Shown here piece after piece: positions 21,300-32,706 of a DNA stretch of 64,000 bases. Source of the stretch: Strix aluco (Eukaryota > Chordata > Aves > Strigiformes > Strigidae); contig NC_133935.1 of the NCBI RefSeq assembly GCF_031877795.1, positions 81,249,748 through 81,313,747 of the forward strand. Direction: 5' to 3'. A program made the translations under genes and the position numbers. Positions within the stretch are counted from its first letter, which is position 1, and each line of letters starts with the position of its first letter. Below the pieces are notes generated by a model that was not told the DNA's origin, did not search any database, and saw only the letters and a program-made list of their open reading frames with translations.

Positions 21300-21378
21300 C
21301 AATAATACCAAATTGAAATTAATAATAACAACAATAGCAATAATAACATAATAATAAATAATTATAATAATAATAATC
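21300..21378 (+). repeat. (AAT)n-type imperfect microsatellite
   Basis: Interrupted AAT/ATA/ACA triplets run from AATAATACC to the AATAATAATAAT core at about 21364-21376. No unit is conserved across the whole length. Confidence 0.85.
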
Positions 21379-24300
21379 TTTAAAATGCAGTAGAACAAGT
21401 CATGGACTGGAGGAATCAAAGAAAAGTGACAATGACAGCATTAAAAGCATAAAGCTCACTAGCTCAGTGTGTGGGTTACAGGCTTCAGGGTTTTTTTAAT
21501 AAGTGCAGAGAAAATACACTGGTGAGCACCCATCTTCCTAGTCATTTCATTAAGCAGTTTGCTTAATGGGCAACTGTTGGCAAGGCAATTGGCCATCCTT
21601 TTCAAAAGCAGAACTCAGACTGAGCCGCCTGCTGTTAGCTGTGAATCACAGGTTGTAACCACTGGGGAAGGTCGTAAAGTCTAAACTGCTGTAAAAATGG
21701 GAAAGCTGAAAAAATGGGAAAGTTGAGAGGATGATTATGAAACAAAAATGATGGTTGTCCCCAAATGCTAGCATAGTAGTTATCTATGGAGGAAAACAGC
21801 TCTCCTGCATGGCTCTCTGATATATTAGGTCATTCTGAAGGCAGTTATTGGTAGGGACTGTGTGCTTTTAATGTTTGGGACTATATGGAATGCAATAAAG
21901 CACTTGCACGATGTATATTTCATGTACAAAATGTCTGATCCATGACAAGTGCATACCAGCATAGCTCTAAGCACCTCAGTACACACTTCAGTAGTCATCA
22001 GCTATTCTTTACAATATTTTGCTGGTTTTAGATGAATGTAAAAATATGCGTACAGCTGGGCATGTGGGTTTTCTTCCTGAGAATGCACACTTAATGAACT
22101 TCAACTTTCCCTGCATTCCTCTTTTATCTACATTGCAATATAAACCCCACCAATTCTACAAGACCAGAAGTGTGATACCATTTGGGATTCAAGCAGCAAG
22201 ACAAAAATCCCAGGCCCTGCAGGTTGCTCCAGTTCAGAGGAGACCTGAGGACAGATACAAGTGTCCTTTGGATGTAATTTATAAACATATAATAATGTCA
22301 ATAAACATACAAAGTCTTATTTCCCTGAGCACAGCAGGTATCAAACAAATGAGAAGTCAGTTTTCCTGCTCAGGGCGCCTTCTTTCATGCAACACCCACC
22401 CACACCTGTGTTTTAACTTGGTGTCTTGGTCCTTAGCTTAGTTATACTACGAGGGAGGTTATTTCCCCTCCCTAGTACAGTCACAGGGTATTACAACACA
22501 TGGCAGACCAGCTAAGTGAGTCAATCCCTTCTTCTCTTCAAGCTCCAGGTCCCCATTTGGGTTTTTTAGGGAAAGCCCTTGTCCCTTTTGTGCAGGAATT
22601 CAGGTTTTGTGGAGGTGCTTTGCTACAGCCTGCCATCACCCAGCCTCTCCCCACATTCAGAACAGCAAAACCTCCCAAAATACAGCTGTCCTCAGGCAGA
22701 GCCATTGACTTGGGTCACATATCACAGGCTGAACAGCTATTAAAGCCTGATTTAATAGTAAATGCATTATAAATAACAGTAATAAAAATGTATCACTCCT
22801 ACTTTTACAAAATCTTATCCCATGCAACAAAACCCAGAGGAAAGTGGTGGCTCTTGTGGCGTGTCATGAGGTCCCCTGGGCCACAGCACTGATGAAGCAC
22901 AGCCCAAAGAAGCAGCCAAACCCATTCCAGTTTCTCTGAAAACATGCAGATATCATCGTTCTTCTGCTCATCTTGGGCTTGGTGGCACAAACACTTGCAA
23001 AGCTTGACTCTGCTGAAGTAACATTAAAGGTAGAAGCAATCTCCTGGGTAGACAGCACTTAAACCGCTTGGGGCTTTGAAGACAGGAGGTCAAAAACAAT
23101 ATATCAAGTCGGTTATCACCCAGTCCCGTCTTCCCTTCCTCTTCTCCCTCTGGCTTAGAGCTGCAGGAGCTCAGGTCCTTTGATGTAAACCTGTCAGACG
23201 CTTTGGTCTCTTCCCTTCTCTGCCCTGCCCTATTCTTCCACATACACATTTATGTGAGATTTTAATTATAGGCGTGATCATATTGGTAAGAAAACCCTTC
23301 CTTAATTACACGCTCAATTAATTCCAGTAGCTTAGGAGCTGAAAGATGAAGTTAGGTGAAATCATTACTGCTTCATCTAAAACTGGATTTCTCCATGGCC
23401 AGGTTTGGAATAATACTGTGGAAGTCATTTTTCTTTAGAAAAATGGATTTCATTTAGAAGAGATTAAATTATTTTGGATAGAGGGAATTAGAGTATTATC
23501 TGGTGCCACTGAAACTCTTTTCCAGCAAGACTAATTACTTACAGGACTAATCTTTTCAGTAAATATTCCATGAATAGGACCAAGAAATATGTGGTATAAA
23601 CAAGGCAATATTCAGCCTCATTATGGCTGGCATACACTCCCCCTCAAATGTACTGTGGTCTTTAGAGAGAGATCAGGTAAAATGAGAGATTAAATGTGTC
23701 TTCGTAACATCAGATACCTCTCCATAGCACCAGTGCCTCAATGTTTATCCTCACACCCTTGCTGGTAGTTGGGTAGTACATATGTGGGTGTTGATGGCAC
23801 CTGGGTTAGAGATGCCTGAGAAACATCCAGGCTGAAGCCAGTTCATCTGAGTTTTAAGCCAGGATCTGTCCCTGTCTCTATTAGACTGGTGACTCCCAAC
23901 ATGTGGGGCAGGAAGCCTGTGTGGCCTCCCTGGGATCCCTGCTGACAACCACAGCAGCATGAAAAATAAGGCACAAGTGCAGGGGAAACAAATTCCAAGT
24001 TGGAATAAACAGTCTAGGAGGCAGGTGAAGATATGGACAGAGGTTTAGGACTAGAGTAAGGAGTTTAAGTGGCAATCAGGACTAAGTAGATGAGGTCTGG
24101 ACAGGATGAGTAAGGGGTGGAGAGGCAAAGATGAGGTGGAGGACCTGTGTCTGTGGTGTAGAAACCTCCTTCAGCCCAGACACCGTGTCCTGCTGGATGT
24201 GGGTGGTAAAATGGACACGTGTAAAGCCGCTTTGTAAAGAGGGAACACCATCAAGATGCAAAGCTGTGAAATACCAGAGCAAGGGACATCCCTGCAGCCC

Positions 24301-26037
24301 TGTTCCATCTAATTATTTAGTCCCCCACTTTTTTCCCACAGGTTTCTTCTCATCTTGTGCATAAGATGGACAGTGCTCAGATAATCAGCAGCTATTCCTT
24401 ATTTTGTATTCTCATCATTTCCCAGTGAATAACCCTAGGTCTTATTTACTGAATACTGCCCTGAAAACAGAATTTTTCATTTTCTCATGTATTTTTTTCT
24501 GTAGCACTAATTGCAATAGTATCAAAGTTCATCAAAACCCGTAATCAAACTCTGGGTTTGTTTCCATTTAACTGGTACAGAATTGAACCATGAAGGAATC
24601 GTTAAAAGGTCTCCTCCAGTTTTGGGCCATTTCTGACTTTTCTGCATTCTTAACATTATACAGCACTTTCTGTTTTCATTGTGCCCCTCACCATTTGCCT
24701 CCAGCAGAGCCCAGGCTTTCTTCAAGTCATGTGCCAAGGGTGTCGCTCACAAACCCGAAAATAAAGCTTAGATGTCAGGGATCATTAGTAAAAGTTTGGA
24801 ATATATGAATCACCCCTCACCAACTGTCTTCACCCAAAGACTATTTCACCTTCTGCAGTGCTCCTCAGCCTCATTCTCTGTGCACCTTCTGCCTGCCACA
24901 ACTGCCAAAGAGCCCTTTAGAAAGCTGACACCTTCACTGACTCATCCTTAAGACAGCTCCACTCTACACAAGGAAAAAGGAAACCATGGAGGCAGAGGTT
25001 AGGGTGAAAGGAGCATATGATCATGTAATTAAAAATTACGCCATAAAATATACACTTATGCCTGGCATTTTCTAACTTTTCACCCTGATATTCACTCAAT
25101 GCAGTTCCCACACTTATAATACCAACATGCATATGACTATTGTTATATGGCTATTTTTTACTTAACCTCATGTTATTAATTCCCTCTAAGAGTTCAAGAT
25201 AAATTGAATGCAGTTAATCATTCCTTCATGCAACTTTTCAGAGTAACCCAGACTGATAAAACAGATAGTCGTGGGAGTAGAAGGGAGCAGAGCTGAACTG
25301 ACTGTATGAAAAGACCAGGCAGCTTTTCAATGAACAAATGAAAATACAGCACTGTGGCAAAACCATATGCTAAGAGTGGGGAGTGAATTTGTGTCCTTCC
25401 ATTTGTACCTCTCTATATGTCATCTTTGCCTGAAATAAATGTCTTTGTCCACATGACAAGCTGCATCTGATTATTTGCCCTCATTTAATAACGTAGTAAA
25501 GAAAGCTTTATAAAATGGGTGTGACTTTTATAATGTGTTGTAACTCATTTTTAGAAATATGTGTCTGCATATGCCAGTAGTTACTCTATTTTAAATCATT
25601 CATGCACATTTACTGATGGTATTTGCATTCTTGTTGAGTGTAGATTTTCTAATTAGTAAACACAATATTATTATTAAGATAGATTATCAGGTAGATTAAG
25701 AAGAAGACATTAAGCAAAAACACTTTCTTGGCATTCCTTTAACCTCCAACCAGCTCCTTTCAGGTTCTAAATACATTTTTTTGCTTAGACCTTAGTTTTG
25801 TCACATATGTCTGGGTCTGAGGTTTTTTTTGAAGATCGCCTTAAATGGGTGATAACAGTGTTCTGGTGCTTCAGCAAGCACAAGGGCAAACGTCAGCCAA
25901 ATGTTTCAGACTTCTCCAACAGACATCACAAACCTCTTTCACTAAGTGAGCCTACATTTCTCCTGGATACAGCAAAAAGAAAAGGGAAAGGTGGCAGAAC
26001 AAGCAGGTGACTGAGATTAAATTGCATAGGGTCAGAG

Positions 26038-26072
26038 TCTCTGCTGGCATAACTCCTGAAACTCAGCAGAGA
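26038..26072. mobile_element. Hairpin-type relic, 9-bp perfect arms
   Basis: TCTCTGCTG (26038-26046) and CAGCAGAGA (26064-26072) form a perfect inverted repeat around a 17-nt loop. The left flank GGGTCAGAGTCTCTGCTGGCATAACTCC has the layout of the same hairpin-repeat type as the element near 16.8 kb. Confidence 0.45.
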
Positions 26073-26221
26073 TAAACTGTAGTTTCTCATACACGCAACT
26101 GTGTCCCAGGCTTATTTGTGAGGATGACTCACATTAATATGGGAACATCACAGATGCACAGAAAGATGGTAAAGTTGTTTGGAAGGCCATCAAAGTCTGG
26201 AAAATGACAAATACCAAAGGG

Positions 26222-26306
26222 AAAAAAAAAAAAAAGAAAACATTTTTCAATCTGGATAGAAAAAGAGAAAAGGTTTCTTTACCTCTTTTTTTTTTTTTTT
26301 TTTTTT
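26222..26306 (+). repeat. A14 and T21 homopolymers in inverted arrangement
   Basis: A run of 14 A (26222-26235) is followed about 50 bp later by 21 T (26286-26306), with A/G-rich then C/T-rich sequence between. The two tracts could pair as a hairpin, and the T run is prone to length variation. Confidence 0.85.
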
Positions 26307-29300
26307 CTTTCTGTGAAAAGTATGTACACCATTAAATCAGCTTAAGCCATTAATCTTCCCCAGGAGATATCACCCACAGTACAAACAGGAAGATGAAATA
26401 AAGCTACGCTGCCTATTACGTATGTTGCAAAAGAATTAGTGTCAGTGGAGAAAAGACCAAACCCAAAGGGAATGAAATACAGGGCAGAGACTCAGCAATG
26501 CAAACTTGTGTTTTACCACCAACCTTGAGGGAACTGTGCCAGCTTGTATTCAGTCAGGAATGTGGCAACTCCTTTGTCTATGCGATGCTCCAGACAGGGC
26601 AAAATAAGAACCAAAAATTAGGAATTCTTTAAAACTTTCACTTCGCCTAGAGATTAACTGGTAAATTTTTACCAGTGATGATGCCTTTGTAGACAAGCCA
26701 TGGACATTTTTAGCAAAGAATGAGAAATATTTGCACTGGTATCAACACAACAAACCAAAATCAAACCAAACTGAAACTCGGAACGAAGGAGAGATTTGTG
26801 GTGATTTACAAAATGAAAAATCTTAGAAATAGTTACAAAAACCTAAGGAAATGGTTAAAGACTCCCAGAGGCAAAAATTAATGCTAAGCATTTACATTCA
26901 TTTGTCAGAATTTATCTACTCTTCTGCTCCATAAAACCTAAGTGCAGTACTTAACCTGCAACCCCCAGCGATGTCTGGTGTGTGTTACTTCCCAGCCCCA
27001 GTGATGCTCAGAGGCGTGTTTTGGAATGCAGAATGAAGTATGTGGTGGAGTCTGTGGGCTGAGGGGAAATCATTATTACACAGTAATCAATACTGTGCAT
27101 CTTGCGTTGGCTTCTCGGCTTCTCTGACATCCTACCAGAGCTGTCAGAGGTTGAGATTGGTGTTTTTTTCTGATTTGAATAAGGTCATAGCTTGTTTGTG
27201 GGCTTTTGATCTGAATCGATTTTCTTCCTTTTATGATGATGACAACACTCCTAAATTAGCCAGTGGCACTGAAGCCTCAGTATACATCATTTTAGCACCT
27301 GGGGACAAATGCACTGGTGGTGGGGGTGAAAGTTATTCTCTCAAAATGAGTGCAGCTGAAAGTGCAATATTTTGAATGAATTTATTCCATATGTTTTGTG
27401 GGTTTTTAAGTGTAGGAGTGACACAGGGAGAAGGGAGCAGGATCAAGTGCTTTCCTCCCTGTAATATGTTGATAAAGAGGATAGACACAGGCCTGCCCCT
27501 GCCAGACTTGCAAAAGCAAAGACTTTTACCATTCCCAGGTGGTCCTAGAGATGGACCGTCTGGACACAGCTTGGGATGGACCATGATGCCAAGATCCTTC
27601 TGCCAGAGAGTAATGGGATTCACTGAGTCTGTAAGAGCCACACAGGGTGGAAATTTGGCTTAAAATTTTCCTGTCAAATCTTTTCCAGATTGCTTGCTTC
27701 CAAGATGTCTTGGTCAAAGCATGTTAATCTCAGACTTTCTCCAAATCTACATCAAGGTTTCAGTAGCATCCCAGAGCACTCGGCTGGTGCATTCCCCAGG
27801 GTCTGGGGCTCTGTGATTGCCCAAGGAAACTCATCCACAGGGTCCCTGCACCCCAGCGGGCCTCTGGTGGAAAGGACCTAGAATGGCAGGGTCTTTACCC
27901 TGAGGAAAAGCAGATGTGCAAGAGCTTGCAGGTCCTTTGGTTTGGTATTGAGGACACACACAGTAGTGTTCTTGCTGTTCAGAGTCTCGTCTCCTTGACA
28001 GGAGGGGTGAAGACCTTGATACCCTTTCTGTAGTCAGGGCTTCACAGTGATCTACCTAATGATCCTTTTGCTGGGACTAGAAGGAAAATGAGGGGTTGCA
28101 AACACCCTGAAGAGTGTGGGAAAGATCCTGGTGTCTAGGTCCCAGAGGGAACAGGCCAGTAGAGATGTTTTCCAGTCCAGCACCATCAGCACCCTGTTCT
28201 GCTTCGCCTTTTTCTTCCAGCAAACAGGGACTTACGATATTTCCACTGTGGCCTTGGAAACCTCTTTATGTTGGCTCCCTGCCCAGTTCTGAATCGTCCT
28301 CACAGACTGATAGAAATACTGTTGAAATAACACACTCCCATGGATAACACCCTATAAACTTCTGCTGTGTTCTCCCACTGCACTTATTGCGAGACAAGAA
28401 ATGTTAATGCCTCGAGGGCGTCCTCTTAATTGCATGGCTTCTGTCCAATGGAAGCATATGTACAAATTAGCTGCGATTGCCGGTGTGCACAGTGGTAGTG
28501 CTGCTCAGGAAGAACTCTGCTGGTATTAACGCAGATACAAGAGGTAATTCCATAGAGAAGTCAGCCATGGTTTGGTATTAATCCTCAGGAACATGGCATA
28601 AGGATTTTCTGGCTTGTCTCTAATGCAAAAGAAACCATGGTAATAATAGGGTCGTCCAGTCAGATGATTATGAGAGATTAATTAATACGTAGCACAATGT
28701 GAGTATATTCCATACCTTATGTAGAAAGACAGAAGAAAGCAGAAAGATATTTTGGTGAATGAGCAAGTGTCAGTGGGGAACAGGTGAAAAGTATTGAATT
28801 ACGTCTGTATTATTCTTAATGTGATTGTTCCTAGTCCCCCAAGGCCGTGGATGCCTTATAAATGAATTGGAAAAACAGTGAGGGGAATAAAGAAAAAAAC
28901 CAATGGCTGTGAATCTGAAATGATGCCACTGTTGTGCTTGCTGCATGGTGGGCGGGGCTCTCATCTTTACATGCATTTGTGGCATGCTCAGCGCAAGCAA
29001 CCTCCTTCACAAGCAAATTCACAAAGCAGCAGCCCTCACCTTATCCCGACGCTGCATGAAAGTTGATTAAATTCTAAAGATTGTTTATGCCGCTTTGAAA
29101 CTCTTATTCTGAGCTGGTCAGGAAGGTTTTTTTCTGGGAATTTGCTTAAAGGAACAAGTCAGGCAAGCAATGAGCACTGATACATGTGCTCTCGCCATGT
29201 GCTGGCTAGACCATCTTCCAGGAGACAAACCAACCTCTTCTCCAGTCACAGCCAGGTCATGGTCTGAAGCTCTTGATACCCAAGGTTTAGCAGGGTCATC

Positions 29301-29647
29301 AATGGCAGCTTTTTGCCCACTGGAGCAAAAGCATGGGTCGCTCCTATGCTTCATGCAGCTCAGCAGAGCTTTGATGATAGGGTTTGAAGGCTGGTTAGCA
29401 GTTGTACTCATCTGTAATAAGGCAGCTACAAATTCAAGGTATGCAGTTATTAATATGGTCACTAGCCAAAGCGCTCAGGAGGAAAAACCAAGGAAGCTGT
29501 CAGGAAATTGCATGAAAACAGAGACAGATGAAAAGTAAGCCCTGAAAGGTAGATGCTCTGAGAAGGAAATGGTAGGTGTGAGGTCCCAAGGATTTCTGGA
29601 TTGAGAAACACTTGTAGCTGAACCTCATCTGACATGCTTGTTGCTTC

Positions 29648-29780
29648 CCTGGCCTTAGGGAAGGTATTTAAATCTGGTTTTATCTCCTCCAGTTTTCTAA
29701 ATTGAAGTTGTAATTCCCGTCCACCAACTCACCTTTCAAAAGAATATTCTGAAGCTCTGTTTGTTTGTAAACTGCTCAGG
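29648..29780 (-). mobile_element. MIR-like/amniote SINE fragment, antisense
   Basis: On the + strand GGCCTTAGGGAAGGTATTTAAATC, then CAGTTTTCTAAATTGAAG, then TTGTTTGTAAACTGCTCAGG follow the order of a reverse-complemented MIR-like SINE (GGGCAAGTCACTTAA, CAGTTTCCCCATCTGTAAA, TTTGTAAAGCGCT). Every block has substitutions; confidence is moderate. Confidence 0.45.
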
Positions 29781-32139
29781 AAATAGCATATGCCAAATTC
29801 TCTCAGATTATAGCAAAATTTATGAAGAAAATAGGGCTAGAAGGCATTTGGGCTTGGAGAGAAAATAGGCACGTTTACACTGTTCGTAGTAGGAGTTTGT
29901 CCAAACTGTTCTCAATACTTCCAGCATGGAAGATTTAGCCCCCAGGTAAACAGCTCCTTTCCCAGTGCTTAACTAGTCTTATGGTTAAGGAGGGTTTCCT
30001 AATGCCCACTTCATTTCTCTCTGTAGTGTAAACCAGATTGTCCTTCTCTTGCAATTAATCCCAGCCCTGTTTACCACCTTTTTATGACAAACTGTTTCAC
30101 AACCCCTCAGGCTCGTCTTTTCTGGACGACAGAAACCTACCTCATTTAACCTTTCTTCACTGGACACATTTTCTAAACCGCAATCATACCCATAACCCTT
30201 TTCCAGAAATTGTCCAATAATTTCTTAGAAGGTGGTGTGCAAATGGGAACACAATCTCCAGGTCATAGAGATGTCTGCTACTTCTTGAACACATCCCTCA
30301 GATGAGATCTGCCTTTAAATCTTTATTATTTTTTTGCAATATAGCATCATGCTTTTGATTCATGTGCAGTTTGGGATTCAAATCTAAATTATATTCTACA
30401 CGGCATGGAGATTTACCCTACTGGTAAGTTGCTGCCTTTTATTGTTGTGAAACCTTTCGCATCTTTTCTAATTTGCCAACCTCCAATATTTTTCCCTCTG
30501 CACATATCCACATGCCAATTTTTATTGGCAAAATGTTGTAAAATTTAACAGAAAATGCTACTATTGCTACAGGTTTACTTTAACCATCCTATAAAAATTA
30601 ATATAAAATAAAAGCCTTGCCATAAAACGCTTTAAAGCCCCATGAGCAGAATATTCATCTCTGTTACATTTTATAGGGTTTTAGAGTGACTCAAACAAAC
30701 CTCTATGAATTTAGGGCTAAATCTTTAGCTTGCATAACTTGCTGTATCTGCTTTGATTTTATTATAGCCATACCAATTCACAGCAAGCAAGAAGCCAGCC
30801 TTTAATCTCTACTGCAAGTCGTAGGAACTGTGCTTCTCAGGGCTGACTGAGAGACTGTACATTTTGGACCAGATCTTCTCACACCTTGCAAGCTTTATGC
30901 GTGCAAGGGCAGAGCAGCCTAAGTGATGGGAGGAGATGACCTCTTTGCATCTCTGAAGTATGATCTGGATTTCTCTTTTCCAGGACAAGCAATAAAAAGT
31001 TGGCACGGAAGTGCAGCTAAAACTCCCTCTTTTTTCAAGCATGAAATAACAGAGGTATCTTCCAGCTCCTCAGTGCTGTTAGTAGTTACATGAGGTGCCA
31101 ATATGAGTGCTGACCATCAGATGCAGGTCTAGATTGTGGCCAAAGAGCAACCCCAAATCCCACATTAAGGTTCTTTGCAGACCTTCCCATTATGCCTCCA
31201 GTGGCTCCATCACACCCAACAACAGCAGGAGTCAACATTCAGTCTTTGATTCAAGCCCAAACTTCTGCTTGGCTCCTGGTGATGCATTGCATGCTGGGAC
31301 GTATAGTCCGTGCTGGATAATTAAGGGAAAAGATGGACACAATTTGGTAAATCACCCATAAATTAAGCCCAACACAATGGTTCTTGGCAGGTTGCTAATG
31401 CGACACTTAATTGAGCAAAATTTGGCCCTCACCATTGTTCCATGTGAATCTACAAAGTACCTTGCATATTGATTATTTACTAATCAGGAAATGTACGTTA
31501 GCAAGTTTATTCCTGTATAAACTTATCAGGCATGCAGATGCCTTAAAGCAGGCTACATTGCTACCAATTGTATTTTTAATTGCTGTGTTTAGAGAGTCTC
31601 ATTGATCTAATCAGAGCTAAATAAGCCCCATGGTACTTCCCATAGTAAAGTTTACTGAGGATGTGTTTCTTTCATTTGCTATAATGAAACCTTCTGCTGT
31701 GCCACCACTGGTCATATGCAATGCCAGTGAGCAGAGGGGGATTGCTCCATGCTTTAATAAACTTGTTGTTATTTCTGCAGTTCACAAATCCTGTCACCCA
31801 GGCGGTAGGAAAGCAGCTGGGTGACATTATCAGTAATTGCTTAATATTGTCATTGCATTTGCTTACAAGGAAAAAAAGCCACAGACTATCAATCAGCCGA
31901 CAGAATATTCATAGTCTATGATAATAGTAAGTGCTTTTTGAATGTCATGGCAACAGTCACACAAGCAACGTGATCTTGTACTTGATTACTTCCTGCTGCA
32001 TTTCTGATAGTGTCCATATTGCTCCATTAATTTTGCTCTCTTTTTAAAAAAAAGTCTCATTTGTGTTTGGCAAGTGTGCAAAATAAACAGCACCTTTTCC
32101 CAGAGACTCAGAGTGAGCAGGACCTCTTGGTGTATCTGC

Positions 32140-32202
32140 AGCTCTTCTGTAGCCTAGATTTGTCCTATACAAGCTCTTCTATAGCCCAGATATGTCCTGT
32201 GT
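32140..32202 (+). repeat. Tandem duplication, 32-bp unit, two copies
   Basis: AGCTCTTCTGTAGCCTAGAT (32140) and AGCTCTTCTATAGCCCAGAT (32172) are followed by TTGTCCTAT and ATGTCCTGT. About 85-90% identity indicates an older local duplication. Confidence 0.8.
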
Positions 32203-32662
32203 GGGTCCCAGCATTCCTGAGTGCATTTTAGGAATTATGTCTGGATTATAACAGCAGGTAATCTCTGAAATCAGATTTGAGACTGACTTTTGTGAAAAAG
32301 CTTTAGAATAATCTCATTAAATAATTTGTTGGAAGGGCTTTTCAGACAAGGGGAAATAAATTGATTTGTCTAAGACACATCTGGACCTGACTCATTCTCA
32401 GTTTGTCCTAGTGGCCTGTGTTTTTCAATTGCTTTATCTCATTCAAATTTGTGAGTTCATGGCTTTTAAAGGCCAGAAAGCATTATGAACCTTTAGTCTT
32501 TTGCATTAGAAAATCATACAGTGATTTCTATATCAAGTCCATAACTTTTGAATGGGCAGTGTCATATATTTTTAGAAAAAGCTGCTTGGAGGTCTGCAAC
32601 TGGTCAGTAAGCTGCTGTATCCCCTAGTAAGTTGTTCTAGATATTAGTAACTATTCTTCTTA

Positions 32663-32706
32663 AACAACAACAACAAAAAAAAAAAAAAAAAAAAAACAAC
32701 AAAATG
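32663..32706 (+). repeat. (CAA)n plus A22 homopolymer
   Basis: AACAACAACAAC leads into 22 consecutive A (32675-32696), then CAACAAAA. It could be a retroposed poly(A) tail, but no recognisable body or target-site duplication is seen upstream. Confidence 0.85.

Larger units (their letters stand above)
16901..26037. other. Long non-coding tract
   Basis: Apart from the tandem duplication, microsatellite and motif sites listed separately, I see only unique AT-rich sequence. The segment around 18596-18660 (TTACACTGGCATAAGAATTTCAGTAATT) may be another decayed hairpin-type repeat. The 140-codon frame at 22019-22441 has no recognisable features. Confidence 0.5.

Noticed and set aside
22019..22441. 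140-codon + frame
   Set aside because: No recognisable motif, AT-rich composition like its surroundings, no promoter or splice context.
28631..28644. Second RFX-like site (GAAACCATGGTAAT)
   Set aside because: Both half-sites deviate from GTNRCC/RGYAAC, and there is no CpG context.
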